A DNA stretch of 64,000 bases from Arthrobacter sp. M4 (GCF_020251205.1 NZ_JAIWYX010000006.1:62001-126000); one strand, 5' to 3'; positions 8,311 through 19,428 are shown, numbered from the stretch's first letter. Program-made: numbers and translations. Notes: generated by a model from the sequence alone, not told the origin.

Positions 8311-8472
8311 AGAAGTCCTTTGCACGGACGGGCCTGGGATCGTGATTCGATTCTCGCACACTCGAGTTGAAAAAACGATCAAAACAACAAAATTTCTAAC
8401 AAAAGAGAACAATGCGCAGCCCTGTTCCAAGCAGCGGCAGAACCAACGTGGCCGTGGCTGTACGGTGGAGCC
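8311..8472. promoter_or_regulatory. Divergent control region of galT and the epimerase gene, with an AT-rich T-tract element
   Basis: The 162-base gap contains, at about 8353-8412, an AT-rich island unusual for this GC-rich DNA. Read on the galT strand it includes TTTTGTTGTTTTGATCG followed by TTTTTTC. Such TTTG/GTTT-rich patches resemble operators of DeoR-family sugar repressors, and the position just upstream of galT fits. No regulator gene is nearby, so the assignment is tentative. Confidence 0.4.
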
Positions 8473-9417
8473 ATGCTTCCCGATGCGCCCACATCATTGC
8501 CAGCCGGCGAGCCGGTCCGTTACGCCTCCGGCCGCCAGTACGAACTTCGCCGAGGTGACGCATACGCCGTAGTTACCGAGCTTGCCGCCGGACTACGTTT
8601 GTTCAGCCGGGCTGGTGTGCAGCTGACAGAGACCTATGGCGACGCCGAGTTGCCGCCGGGAGCAACCGGGATCACGCTGGCGCCGTGGGCTAACCGCGTG
8701 GAAGACGGAGTGTGGCACCTTAACGGCAGCAAGCAGCAACTCGACATCACCGAAGTTCCGCGGAACAACGCCAGCCATGGCCTGCTTCGCAATTCCGGCT
8801 ATGCGTTGGTGGATGAGTCTGAGTTCTCCGTGACATTGGAGGCCACTATCTTCCCGCAGCACGGCTATCCGTTCCTGGCCCGGCACCGCGTGCAATATGC
8901 CATCGACGAGCAATTGGCCCTGCGAGTGGCCCAGACGTTCATCAACGATTCAGGGTCAGAGGCGCCCGTCGTCCTGGGCGCCCACCCGTACCTGAGGCTA
9001 GGCGATGTCCCTTCCGAAGAGCTCACGCTGACGGTCGCCGCCGCGACCCGCCTGGTGACAGATGACAGGCTTATTCCGCGCAGTACCCAGGCGGTCGACG
9101 GCGACTTCGACCTTCGGGGCGGTCGGATCGTTGGGGAGCTGGACCTGGACTCGGCGTATACGGACCTGGACTTCCGTGCCGGTGTGGCCCGCCATGTCCT
9201 GACGGCTCCGGATGGCCGTCAGGTCGCCTTGGAACAGGACGCTGCGTGCGGCTACGTCCACGTCTTTGTGACAACAAAGTTCCCAGGACGGCCCAAAGCC
9301 GTGGCCATCGAACCCATGACGGGACCGGCCAACGCCTTCAACAGCGGCGACGGCCTCCACTGGGCAGTTCCAGGGGAGACATTCACCATGAACTGGGGTG
9401 TATCGGCCACGCTGTAG
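8473..9417 (+). CDS. Aldose 1-epimerase family protein (galactose mutarotase-like)
   Basis: A 314-residue galactose-mutarotase-like beta-sandwich protein. Family landmarks: the substrate-facing LAPWANRVEDGVW near residue 72, the catalytic-type His segment NNASHGLLRNSGY at about 97-109, and VLGAHPYLRLG near 160. The enzyme interconverts sugar anomers; divergence from galT-galK suggests galactose, but this subgroup also includes hexose-6-phosphate epimerases. GGAG precedes the ATG. It is followed by the AI-2E gene after about 100 bases. Confidence 0.88.
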   Translation: MLPDAPTSLPAGEPVRYASGRQYELRRGDAYAVVTELAAGLRLFSRAGVQLTETYGDAELPPGATGITLAPWANRVEDGVWHLNGSKQQLDITEVPRNNASHGLLRNSGYALVDESEFSVTLEATIFPQHGYPFLARHRVQYAIDEQLALRVAQTFINDSGSEAPVVLGAHPYLRLGDVPSEELTLTVAAATRLVTDDRLIPRSTQAVDGDFDLRGGRIVGELDLDSAYTDLDFRAGVARHVLTAPDGRQVALEQDAACGYVHVFVTTKFPGRPKAVAIEPMTGPANAFNSGDGLHWAVPGETFTMNWGVSATL

Positions 9418-9519
9418 CCGCGGCACTCAGGGCGCGGACGTATCGCCGGGGAAGGCAATCGGGGCTCCGGGCAGCGCATCCGGTTTTCATCCCTGACGCG
9501 CCTGCGGAAGTATGGGGTC

Positions 9520-10854
9520 ATGACGCCAGCACAGGATAAGGCATCCACGTCCCAGAGCCCTGCCGTCCCGCCGCCCGCTGCTCACCACACGGGCCGGCCA
9601 ACGAGTGATACGGAAATTGCCCAGGACATTCCGTACGGCATTCGTATCGCCGCGGCCTGGGCCTGGCGGATCGCGGTCGTCCTGCTGGTGGTGGGAGTGC
9701 TCGTTTGGCTACTGAGGCAGGTGAGCTTCCTCATCATCCCGATCATGGTAGCCGCATTGCTTGCCAGCCTCCTGAGTCCGGTGTCGGCTTGGCTGCGCCG
9801 GCATCGATTCCCGCGTGGCATGGCTGTCGCTGCCACCGTTCTGGGCTTCATAGGCCTGCTTGCAGGCTCGCTGGCCCTGGTGGGCCGCCAACTCGCCGTA
9901 GGGTTTGGCGAACTGTGGCAAGAGGCCCTGGCGGGAATCCAGCAGATCCAGGACTGGCTGCGGGATGGTCCACTCCATCTGACGGCTGACCAGATCGACC
10001 GGTACATCTCGGACGCCACCAACGCGATACAGAACAATTCCAGCAGCATCCTCAGCGGCGCGTTGTCATTTGGCAGCACGGCTGGCCACTTTGCCGCCGG
10101 CCTTGTGCTGGCCCTGTTTATCCTCATCTTCTTCCTGCTGGAGGGTGACCGGATCTGGCAGTTCCTGGTCCGCCTGCTGCCCCGCAATTCACGCATGGCT
10201 GTTGACGGCGCCGGACGCCGGGGCTGGACTTCCATGGTCAGCTATGTGCGGATCCAAATGTTCGTCGCCTTCGTGGACGCCGTGGGAATCGGCGTGGGTG
10301 CTGCCATCATCGGGGTTCCACTGGCCCTGCCGTTGGGTGTCCTGGTCTTCATCGGCTCGTTCATCCCCGTGGTTGGTGCCCTCGTCACCGGCGTTATTGC
10401 CGTCCTGCTGGCGCTTGTGGCCAACGGGCCGATCAATGCATTGGTTATGCTCGGCATCGTTCTCCTGGTCCAGCAGCTGGAAAGCCACATCCTGCAGCCA
10501 CTCATCATGGGCAAGGCGGTGTCGCTCCACCCCGTGGCCGTGATCCTGACGGTGGCTGCCGGTTCCTACCTGGCGGGCATTCCCGGAGCCCTGTTCGCGG
10601 TCCCACTCCTGGCCGTAGCAAACTCAGCGATTCGGTATATTGCCAGCCGGTCGTGGGAACATGATCAGGGACTCGCCTCCGCTTACTATCGGCAAAGTGC
10701 CGAAGCAGCGGAATCTGACGAGGATCCGTCTATCAAGGAGACCCACCTGGGTCACTCCGGAACTGCCCGCGGCGGGGAGGCCACGGGCGCCAGCACAGCT
10801 GCGAACCAGAAGCTTGCCGATGGTCGCGCCGCTGACACCAACAAAGGAGAATAA
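9520..10854 (+). CDS. AI-2E family transporter
   Basis: Integral membrane protein of the AI-2E (TqsA/YdiK/PerM) family, 444 residues. After a ~45-residue soluble N-terminus there are two membrane hairpins (LLVVGVLVWLLRQVSFLIIP), a soluble middle region (about 130-180), then several more spans including the conserved IVLLVQQLESHILQPLIMGK near residue 318. The ~75-residue C-terminal tail is polar and probably cytosolic. Substrates in this family are mostly unknown; autoinducer-2 export is shown for only some members, so I give no symbol. It ends 2 bases before ilvA and may share a transcript with it. Confidence 0.9.
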   Translation: MTPAQDKASTSQSPAVPPPAAHHTGRPTSDTEIAQDIPYGIRIAAAWAWRIAVVLLVVGVLVWLLRQVSFLIIPIMVAALLASLLSPVSAWLRRHRFPRGMAVAATVLGFIGLLAGSLALVGRQLAVGFGELWQEALAGIQQIQDWLRDGPLHLTADQIDRYISDATNAIQNNSSSILSGALSFGSTAGHFAAGLVLALFILIFFLLEGDRIWQFLVRLLPRNSRMAVDGAGRRGWTSMVSYVRIQMFVAFVDAVGIGVGAAIIGVPLALPLGVLVFIGSFIPVVGALVTGVIAVLLALVANGPINALVMLGIVLLVQQLESHILQPLIMGKAVSLHPVAVILTVAAGSYLAGIPGALFAVPLLAVANSAIRYIASRSWEHDQGLASAYYRQSAEAAESDEDPSIKETHLGHSGTARGGEATGASTAANQKLADGRAADTNKGE

Positions 10855-10856
10855 CC

Positions 10857-12095
10857 GTGAATACCCCTGAAGCACTGCCCGTCACGCTGGACGATGTCCT
10901 GGAGGCGCAGAAGCTGCTCGAGGGGATTATTACGAAGACTCCCGTGGAGTCGTCGCGGGCTCTGGGGAACATGGTGGGCGGCACCGTCTTCTTCAAATGC
11001 GAAAACCTGCAGCGGGCCGGCTCCTTCAAGGTGCGCGGCGCCTACGTCCGGATGGCCAGGCTGACGTCCGAGGAGAAAAAGCGCGGTGTAGTGGCGGCAT
11101 CGGCCGGCAACCACGCCCAGGGCGTAGCCGTCGCGGCCAACAGCCTTGGCATCAAAGCTCGAATCTACATGCCGCTTGGCGTGGCCCTGCCCAAGCTGGC
11201 AGCCACGCGCAGCCACGGTGCGGAGGTGGTTCTGCATGGCCACAACGTCGACGAAGCACTGGCTGAAGCCCAGCGCTATGCGAATGAGACGGGCGCCGTA
11301 TTTGTACACCCGTTCGACAACGTGGACGTCGTGGCCGGTCAGGGCACCATTGGGCTGGAGATCCTGGAGCAGGTTCCCGACGTCGACACCATCCTGATGG
11401 GGGTCGGCGGCGGCGGGCTGCTGGCCGGCGTCGCCGTTGCCATCAAGGCGCGCGCCCGCGAACTGGGACGCAACATCAGGATCATCGGCGTGCAGGCCGA
11501 AAACGCGGCCGCTTATCCGCCGTCCCTTGCTGCCGACGCCCTTGTCCCGCTCAAGAAGGTCTCGACGATGGCGGACGGCATCGCCGTCGGCCGGCCCGGA
11601 CAGCTCCCTTTCAGTATCATCCGGGAACTGGTGGACGACGTCGTGACGGTGAGCGAAGACTCGCTGGCCCGGGCCCTCATCTTCCTGCTGGAACGGGCAA
11701 AGCTGGTGGTTGAACCGGCCGGCGCCGTGGGCGTCGCCGCCCTCATGGAAGGCAAGATTGAAAACCCCGGGACCACGGCCGTGATCCTCTCGGGCGGAAA
11801 TATCGACCCCATGCTAATGCTCAAGGTGATCCAGCGCGGCCTTTCCGCCGCCGGCCGATTCATGACTGTCCGGATGATGCTGGACGACCGTCCCGGCTCG
11901 CTGGCCACGATCGCTCGTATCATCGCGGAAAACGACGCCAACGTGACCGGCCTGGATCACACCCGCGTGGGCGGCTCGATCAGCATGGGCGACGTCTCCA
12001 TCACCATCAACCTTGAAACGAAGGGCCATGAGCACGGGGAACAGGTCCTTGGCGCACTCCGCGCCGAGGGTTTCCAGCCCATCGTGGTGCACTGA
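10857..12095 (+). CDS. ilvA: Threonine ammonia-lyase
   Basis: PLP-dependent deamination of threonine to 2-oxobutyrate, feeding isoleucine synthesis or threonine catabolism. PLP lysine K58 in GSFKVRGAY; phosphate-binding glycine loop GVGGGGLLAG near residue 182; single C-terminal ACT domain from about residue 333 (TVRMMLDDRPGSLATIARII). With 412 residues and one ACT domain it is the short form, distinct from the ~510-residue two-domain IlvA. GTG start with AAAGGAGA about 7 bases upstream. The ACT domain suggests allosteric amino-acid control. Confidence 0.92.
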   Translation: MNTPEALPVTLDDVLEAQKLLEGIITKTPVESSRALGNMVGGTVFFKCENLQRAGSFKVRGAYVRMARLTSEEKKRGVVAASAGNHAQGVAVAANSLGIKARIYMPLGVALPKLAATRSHGAEVVLHGHNVDEALAEAQRYANETGAVFVHPFDNVDVVAGQGTIGLEILEQVPDVDTILMGVGGGGLLAGVAVAIKARARELGRNIRIIGVQAENAAAYPPSLAADALVPLKKVSTMADGIAVGRPGQLPFSIIRELVDDVVTVSEDSLARALIFLLERAKLVVEPAGAVGVAALMEGKIENPGTTAVILSGGNIDPMLMLKVIQRGLSAAGRFMTVRMMLDDRPGSLATIARIIAENDANVTGLDHTRVGGSISMGDVSITINLETKGHEHGEQVLGALRAEGFQPIVVH

Positions 12096-12104
12096 CAGGA
12101 GGCT

Positions 12105-12740
12105 GTGGTGGTCCTGGGCACATCGGGAACGGGCCAACCCGAGGCGAGGCAATCCCTTGCGGCACGGGCCAGGGGCGGCCTGCTGTTCATGGGCGGTTTT
12201 GTGGTGCTGCTGTTCATCATCGAACTGGTCAATACCCTTACGTTCCATGGCCTCAACAGGACTTTCGGTCTCCGCCCGCGCACGCCCGACGGCATCCTGG
12301 ACATCGTGACATTCCCGTTGCTTCACGCAAACCTGGGCCACCTGCTGTCCAACGCGTTGCCGTTGATGGTCTTCGGCTTCCTGGCGTTCCTCTCGGGCCT
12401 GCGCGTATTCCTGACCGCGCTGGCGTCCAGCTGGCTTGGATCCGGCCTCGCCGTCTGGTTCTTCGGGAGCGGCGGAGTGACGGTGGGAGCGTCCGGATTG
12501 GTCTTTGGGCTCTTCGCCTTCCTTCTGGTCCGCGGCTTTGTGAACAGGAGTTGGTGGCAGATCCTGCTGTCCGTGGTCCTGTTTTTGGCTTATGGCAGCA
12601 TCCTGTTCGGCGTGCTTCCCAGTGTGACTGGTGCTGTTTCCTGGCAGGCCCACCTGGGTGGCGCGGTGGGAGGCTTCCTCGCGGCAATCCTGCTCAGGCC
12701 GCGCCTCAAGCATCCGCGGCAGGGCGAACTGGCTTCCTAA
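12105..12740 (+). CDS. Rhomboid family intramembrane serine protease
   Basis: A 211-residue, six-helix rhomboid protease that cleaves transmembrane substrates within the bilayer. The catalytic serine is S130 in GASGLVFG, the catalytic histidine H183 in QAHLGGAVGG, and H74/H79/N83 (HANLGHLLSN) form the helix-2 oxyanion signature, so it appears active. GTG start preceded by AGGAGG nine bases after the ilvA stop, indicating co-transcription. The substrate is unknown. Confidence 0.92.
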   Translation: MVVLGTSGTGQPEARQSLAARARGGLLFMGGFVVLLFIIELVNTLTFHGLNRTFGLRPRTPDGILDIVTFPLLHANLGHLLSNALPLMVFGFLAFLSGLRVFLTALASSWLGSGLAVWFFGSGGVTVGASGLVFGLFAFLLVRGFVNRSWWQILLSVVLFLAYGSILFGVLPSVTGAVSWQAHLGGAVGGFLAAILLRPRLKHPRQGELAS

Positions 12741-12742
12741 TA

Positions 12743-12784
12743 CGCAAAACGCCGGCCCTCCGAGTAGGAGGGCCGGCGTTTGCG
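12743..12784. terminator. Bidirectional hairpin terminator between the rhomboid gene and greA
   Basis: Arms cgcaaaacgccggccctc and gagggccggcgtttgcg enclose a short cgagtag-type loop. A- and T-runs flank the GC stem on both strands, so it can end both convergent transcripts. Confidence 0.88.
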
Positions 12785-12834
12785 GGCCTGTTTCGGCGCT
12801 TAGCTGTGCCCGCTGGACACCTTGTGGAGCATCG

Positions 12835-13329
12835 CTAGCCGAGGTAGGGCTTGGCGGAGACGATCTCCACCGCGATTTCCTTGCCGTTGGGGGCGGTGTA
12901 GCTCAGTTTGTCGCCTTCCTTGTGGCCAATAATCGCTGCGCCGAGGGGCGACTTCTCGCTGAAGACGTCCAGCTCTGAATCTCCGGCAATTTCGCGGGAA
13001 CCAAGCAGGAATTTCTCTTCGTCACCGGCAATCTTGGCGACAACCAGCATGCCAGGCTCCACGATTCCGTCGTCGGCCGGGGCCTCGCCTACCTGGGCGT
13101 CGCGCAGGAGGACAGTCAACTGCCGGATGCGGGCCTCGATCTTGCCCTGCTCTTCCTTGGCTGCGTGGTAGCCGCCGTTCTCCTTGAGATCGCCTTCCTG
13201 GCGGGCTGCCTCGATCTTCTGGACGATCTCCGCACGGCCGGCACCGGAAAGGTGGTCCAGCTCTGCCTTCAGGCGGTCAAAGGCTTCCTGCGTAAGCCAG
13301 GCCGCAGGCGCGCTGTTGGTGGTAGACAC
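12835..13329 (-). CDS. greA: Transcription elongation factor GreA
   Basis: Rescues backtracked RNA polymerase by stimulating transcript cleavage. The N-terminal coiled coil carries the acidic tip DLKENGGYHAAKEEQ (around residues 49-63) that reaches the polymerase active site; the C-terminal FKBP-like domain ends with IGHKEGDKLSYTAPNGKE. I use the GTG at 13327-13329 because AAGGAG lies about 8 bases upstream; this gives 164 residues, the usual actinobacterial length. The frame continues upstream to 13515 but without family similarity. Confidence 0.95.
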   Translation of the reverse strand: MSTTNSAPAAWLTQEAFDRLKAELDHLSGAGRAEIVQKIEAARQEGDLKENGGYHAAKEEQGKIEARIRQLTVLLRDAQVGEAPADDGIVEPGMLVVAKIAGDEEKFLLGSREIAGDSELDVFSEKSPLGAAIIGHKEGDKLSYTAPNGKEIAVEIVSAKPYLG

Positions 13330-13480
13330 GGACTTCTCCTTTTGGATCTGACAAGCAAAGACCCCGCCGGGGTGGCCACTCGTGAAACTCGTAACCGATT
13401 CAGCGGGGTGAAGGTATTGATCCAGTGTAGTCAAAGCTGTGGACAAACCAAAGCTGATTGAGGCGTGGCTCACAGCTTTG

Positions 13481-13939
13481 TTATTTGCCGCTATCCACGA
13501 TCCAGCAGTTGTCAACGACGCCTGAAACGGCCTCGGACTCGGTGCGCAGCATCACGCGCTGCACGGTGGTCCGGCCTCCGTCAGCCCCGTCCTTGGGCTC
13601 GTTCGGGCCGACTTCAACGACCTTCCAGCCGACCACCGCGAACTTGGAATCGAGGGCCTTGACCGCGCATTTTGCAGTGGCCGCTGGGTATTTCACCACC
13701 TGGAAATCCACTTCGGTAACTGTGGCGTCAACCGTGCTGTAGCCGAGGTCCTTGAACGTCACGGGAGCTTGAGCAGAGGATGTTGCGATCCACGCCATTA
13801 GCCCCACCGCCGCCACCAGTGCCGCAATCACCAAATTGCGCCGCGCCGCGCGTGTCAAGGCACGCTTTTGGCCGCCGTAGCGATTGGCTAGGCTGGTACT
13901 TGCCGGCGGCCCGGCGTGTGATGGATCCTCGGAAGTCAC
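13481..13939 (-). CDS. DUF4307 domain-containing membrane protein
   Basis: A 152-residue protein with one membrane span at about residues 35-53 (LVIAALVAAVGLMAWIA) and an extracytoplasmic domain with two cysteines (KCAVKALDSKFAVVGWKVVEV and a C-terminal DNCWIVD) that might pair. This matches DUF4307, an actinobacterial family without known function. GTG start with GGATGG upstream. It is divergent from mca and adjacent to greA, as in M. tuberculosis (Rv1081c between greA and mca). Confidence 0.85.
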   Translation of the reverse strand: MTSEDPSHAGPPASTSLANRYGGQKRALTRAARRNLVIAALVAAVGLMAWIATSSAQAPVTFKDLGYSTVDATVTEVDFQVVKYPAATAKCAVKALDSKFAVVGWKVVEVGPNEPKDGADGGRTTVQRVMLRTESEAVSGVVDNCWIVDSGK

Positions 13940-14051
13940 CCATCCAGTTTAGGCCGTTCGCCGGTGCCTGCCTGCCGCTGGAAAATGACACCGCATCGGC
14001 AGGAGCCAGTACATCCGCAATATTGACCGCTGAAAGAGGAGTCGTCCTGCG

Positions 14052-14957
14052 ATGACCGCGCCCACCACCTCCGCAGAGCGCTTTCGCCTGCTGGCCGTCC
14101 ATGCGCACCCGGACGACGAGTCCAGCAAAGGCGCGGCCACAATGGCCAAGTACGCGGCGTCCGGAGTAGAGGTCATGGTGGCCACCTGCACGGATGGTTC
14201 CCGCGGCGATATCCAAAACCCTGCCATGGAAGAAGCCCCCCACCCCAAGCGGGATATGGCAGGTGCCAGGCGCCTGGAGATGGATCGGGCCGCGAAGATC
14301 CTGGGCATCAAGCAGCGTTGGCTTGGCTTTGTTGACTCCGGTCTTCCGGAGGGCGACCCCATCCCACCGCTCCCAGCCGGTTGCTTTGCCCTTCAGCCAC
14401 TGGAACGGGCGGCCGCCCCGCTGGTTCGGCTGGTCCGCGAGTTCAAGCCGCACGTGATCCTCAGCTATGACGAAAACGGCGGCTACCCACATCCGGACCA
14501 CATCATGGCGCACAAGGTTGCCGTCGAGGCATTCCATGCTGCAGGCGACGCCGAACGCTACCTCGGAACCGGCGAACCGTGGACCCCCAGCAAGCTGTAC
14601 TATGACCGCGCCTTCAGCCCCGAACGCTTCCGCGCGCTGCACTACGCGCTTGAAGAGGCAGGCCTGCAGTCTCCCTACGCGGAGCGGCTCGCGGCGTGGC
14701 TGGAAGCGGACGCGGAAGGCCATACGCCCACCGAACCGAAGCACACCACCACCACGCAGGTGGAGTGCGGTGATTACTTTGAACTTCGCGACGACGCCCT
14801 TCGCGCCCACCGCACGCAAATCGATCCAGTCGGCTTCTTCTTTGCCGTATCGCCTGAGATGCAGCGCCGGACCTGGCCCTGGGAGGACTACACGCTGGTG
14901 CACTCCAAGGTGCAGGCTGAACTGCCGGAAAAGGACCTGTTCGCGGGGCTAAGATAG
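14052..14957 (+). CDS. mca: Mycothiol S-conjugate amidase
   Basis: Zinc hydrolase that cleaves mycothiol-xenobiotic adducts into a mercapturic acid and GlcN-inositol, a detoxification route specific to mycothiol-producing actinobacteria. The HAHPDDE motif is at residues 17-23, with His19 and Asp22 the expected zinc ligands; a second zinc/catalytic segment GGYPHPDHIMAHK is near residue 145. Length (301) and the sequence KQRWLGFVDSGLPEGDP fit Mca better than the close paralogue MshB. ATG with GAGGAG upstream. The Mca call is further supported by flanking DUF4307 and DUF255 genes. Confidence 0.93.
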   Translation: MTAPTTSAERFRLLAVHAHPDDESSKGAATMAKYAASGVEVMVATCTDGSRGDIQNPAMEEAPHPKRDMAGARRLEMDRAAKILGIKQRWLGFVDSGLPEGDPIPPLPAGCFALQPLERAAAPLVRLVREFKPHVILSYDENGGYPHPDHIMAHKVAVEAFHAAGDAERYLGTGEPWTPSKLYYDRAFSPERFRALHYALEEAGLQSPYAERLAAWLEADAEGHTPTEPKHTTTTQVECGDYFELRDDALRAHRTQIDPVGFFFAVSPEMQRRTWPWEDYTLVHSKVQAELPEKDLFAGLR

Positions 14958-15059
14958 GAACTGGAAGAATTTCTATCAAGCGTAGAATTCGCTCGGACAG
15001 CGTTCCAGCGCCGGGGCAGTCCAACCCCGCACATCCAGAACCAACCAAAGGCCTAAACC

Positions 15060-15318
15060 GTGCACCACTTGATCCTCACCCTGGCTACCACTCCGTCGCC
15101 GGTGCCCTCGCCGTCGCTGCGCCCCGGGTTGTCGGAAGATCAGGTGACGCCCGGAACATGGGGCTTCATTTTCACAGCTTTCGTTGTGGTGCTGACCTCG
15201 TTCTTGATTGTGGACATGGTCCGCAGGATCCGGCGCGTGCGCTACAGGGCGCAGATGGAAGAGGCGCGCCAGGCCCCTGAGGCAGGAAGCACGGAATCTG
15301 GCACCGAGGCAGGCGGGG

Positions 15319-15341
<23 letters not shown>
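15060..15341 (+). CDS. Small single-span membrane protein, function unknown
   Basis: Ninety-three residues from a GTG start: a Pro/Ser-rich, probably outside N-terminus (TPSPVPSPSLRPG), one membrane helix at about residues 34-52 (WGFIFTAFVVVLTSFLIVDM), then a basic juxtamembrane patch (RRIRRVRYRAQ) and an acidic tail, giving an N-out/C-in topology by the positive-inside rule. A similarly placed small ORF (Rv1083) lies between mca and the DUF255 gene in M. tuberculosis. It overlaps the next gene by 23 bases, so the two are coupled. Confidence 0.75.
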
Positions 15342-17487
<2,146 letters not shown>

Positions 17488-17505
17488 TCCGTGCCGGAAG
17501 GGCTG

Positions 17506-18207
17506 CTAAGGGATCGCGTGGCCGAGCACGGCGACCATCACGGCGGCGAAATGGGCCGCGAAGCCGAGTACTGTGCAGACGTGGAAGAGCTCGTGGAAGC
17601 CGAAATGCTTCGGGCTGAGCCGTGGCCTTCGGGTGCCGTAAAAGACAGCGCCCGTGATGTAGAACAGTCCGCCCACGCAGACAAGGACCGCAGCGGCGAC
17701 GTTGGCAGCGAACAGATCGCCAAGGTAGAAGACGGCTGCGCAGCCGAGGCCCACGTAGACGGGCACATACAGCCACCTTGGCGCATGGGTCCAGAGCACT
17801 CGGAATAACGCTCCCAGCAACGCTCCCGACCAAATGATGACCAGCAACGTGATGGCTTTGCTTCGGTCCAGGAGCGCCCAGGAGATTGGGGTGTACGTTC
17901 CGGCGATGACCAACATGATATTGGTGTGGTCCAGGCGCTTTAGGACAAGGTTGACGGCCGGACGCCAATTGCCGCGGTGGTAAACAGCGCTGGTGGCGAA
18001 TAGAAGTATTCCCGTGACGGCATAGATGGCTGATGCGGTTTTGAGACCCGAATCGGGAGCAACAATCACCAGGATCACTCCGGCGGCCACTGCGAAAGGC
18101 GTTGCCACGGCATGGATCCAACCACGCCACAGCGGCTTGGGCAACGCCGCCGGAACGGGTGGCGGCGTGGGCACCAAGGGACTCGGCGGTTGCACTTCAG
18201 ACACCAC
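17506..18207 (-). CDS. Hemolysin III family (TrhA/PAQR-like) membrane protein
   Basis: A 233-residue protein with about seven membrane helices of the hemolysin III/PAQR family. Metal-binding family motifs are visible: SAVYHRGNW near residue 73, DHTNIMLVIAGTYTP around 92-106, and the C-terminal HELFHVCTVLGFAAHF near 202-217. Bacterial relatives act in membrane homeostasis; haemolysis is not general. The start is a GTG with no clear Shine-Dalgarno sequence. A TTATGCT -10-like element lies only about 9 bases upstream on the same strand, so the mRNA may be leaderless (inference). Confidence 0.88.
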   Translation of the reverse strand: MVSEVQPPSPLVPTPPPVPAALPKPLWRGWIHAVATPFAVAAGVILVIVAPDSGLKTASAIYAVTGILLFATSAVYHRGNWRPAVNLVLKRLDHTNIMLVIAGTYTPISWALLDRSKAITLLVIIWSGALLGALFRVLWTHAPRWLYVPVYVGLGCAAVFYLGDLFAANVAAAVLVCVGGLFYITGAVFYGTRRPRLSPKHFGFHELFHVCTVLGFAAHFAAVMVAVLGHAIP

Positions 18208-18355
18208 ACCAGCATAACTTACGTTCTGGTAGGTTACCGGCTGGTAGCTTTTGGGACGTTTCTGTCGAGTGGATCGGGTTCACGTGCGGTGTGTGGGTGC
18301 AGGTAGCCTAGAGGTGCGCATTCAGCCGCGGTTCGTCGTCGTTTGAGGAAGTCAG

Positions 18356-19129
18356 GTGAGTATCCGGATGGAAATGCCCGGGTTCCTCTACGGCTTCTAC
18401 GAACGCCAGCTCCAGCGCTCGCTCGAGCCGGACAAGATCCCGCAGCATATTGGCGTTATGGTGGACGGCAACCGCAGGTGGGCCCGTCAGTTCAATGCCC
18501 CCACCAGCCAAGGCCACCAAGCCGGAGCGGACAAGATCCTGGAATTCCTGGGCTGGTGCCGCGAACTCGGCGTAAAAGTTGTCACTCTGTACATGCTTTC
18601 CACGGACAACATGAACCGCTCCGGCGAAGAACTGGACCTGCTGATGGGCATCATCGCCAACACGATGGACCGCCTGGACGAGGATGAGAACATCTCCATC
18701 CATGCCCTGGGCGCCCCTGAACTTTTGCCTGACTACCTCGCCGATCGGCTGAAAAAGCTCACCGCCCGCACACCCGTCAGCGAAAAACTGCACGTCAACG
18801 TGGCCGTTGGCTACGGCGGCCGCCGCGAAATTGTCGACGCCGTCCGCGAACTCCTGCACGACGCCGTCACAAAGGGCCGCGACATTTCACTGCTGGCAGA
18901 TGAACTGACGGTAGACGACATCTCACGCTACCTCTACACGAGGGGCCAGCCCGATCCCGACTTGGTCATCAGGACATCGGGGGAGCAGCGGCTGTCCGGA
19001 TTCCTCATGTGGCAAAGCGCCTACAGCGAGTTCTACTTCTGTGAGGCCCTCTGGCCCGCTTTTCGCAAGGTAGATTTCCTCCGCGCCCTGCGGGACTACG
19101 CCGGCAGGCAGCGGCGCTTCGGCGCCTGA
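18356..19129 (+). CDS. cis-prenyltransferase (isoprenyl diphosphate synthase, UppS/Z-FPP synthase family)
   Basis: Builds cis-isoprenyl diphosphates by adding isopentenyl diphosphate units; products supply lipid carriers for the cell wall. Catalytic Asp37 is in HIGVMVDGNRRWARQ (31-45) and the family signature GEQRLSGFLMWQSAYSEFYF is near the C-terminus. At 257 residues and next to the hemolysin III gene it matches M. tuberculosis Rv1086, which makes Z,E-farnesyl diphosphate, rather than the longer decaprenyl synthase Rv2361c. Chain length cannot be proven from sequence. GTG start with GAGGAAG upstream. Confidence 0.9.
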   Translation: MSIRMEMPGFLYGFYERQLQRSLEPDKIPQHIGVMVDGNRRWARQFNAPTSQGHQAGADKILEFLGWCRELGVKVVTLYMLSTDNMNRSGEELDLLMGIIANTMDRLDEDENISIHALGAPELLPDYLADRLKKLTARTPVSEKLHVNVAVGYGGRREIVDAVRELLHDAVTKGRDISLLADELTVDDISRYLYTRGQPDPDLVIRTSGEQRLSGFLMWQSAYSEFYFCEALWPAFRKVDFLRALRDYAGRQRRFGA

Positions 19130-19428
19130 ATAGCCGGCTAAAAAGTGATTTCGCTTGCCTGCCGCAGGTTATTGCGTGCGCCCCATGAGGTGAAATTCCA
19201 TTTACGGGGAATTCACCTGACCGTCCCGCGGCGCGCCGCGTAATCGACTCGGAAATTTCGTGCCGGGGATTTACGTTAATCCCATCAGCAGGCAAACCGC
19301 CCGCTGATCGGGGAGGCCAGTAGATGGAGCGGAAGATCGCACCACTTACAGGGGAGGCCGCACCCGGCCTTCTGGCCGAGCCGCTTCACCTATAACCAAG
19401 CCGGGCGAGGCCCGGGGCTGGAGTCGAT
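19130..19428 (+). ncRNA. Structured leader / intergenic region upstream of the PhoH gene
   Basis: Almost 300 bases without an ORF but with several inverted repeats in series: aggtgaaattcc/ggaattcacct (19188-19218, one bulged A), gggatt/aatccc (19266-19283), and atcagcaggc/gcccgctgat (19284-19308, one mismatch). These are followed by a GC-rich segment with ggccgcacccggccttctggcc-type pairings (about 19352-19376) and ccgggcgaggcccgg just before the GTG. The first hairpin may terminate the upstream gene; the others could be a cis-regulatory leader. I do not recognise a known riboswitch family. Confidence 0.4.
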
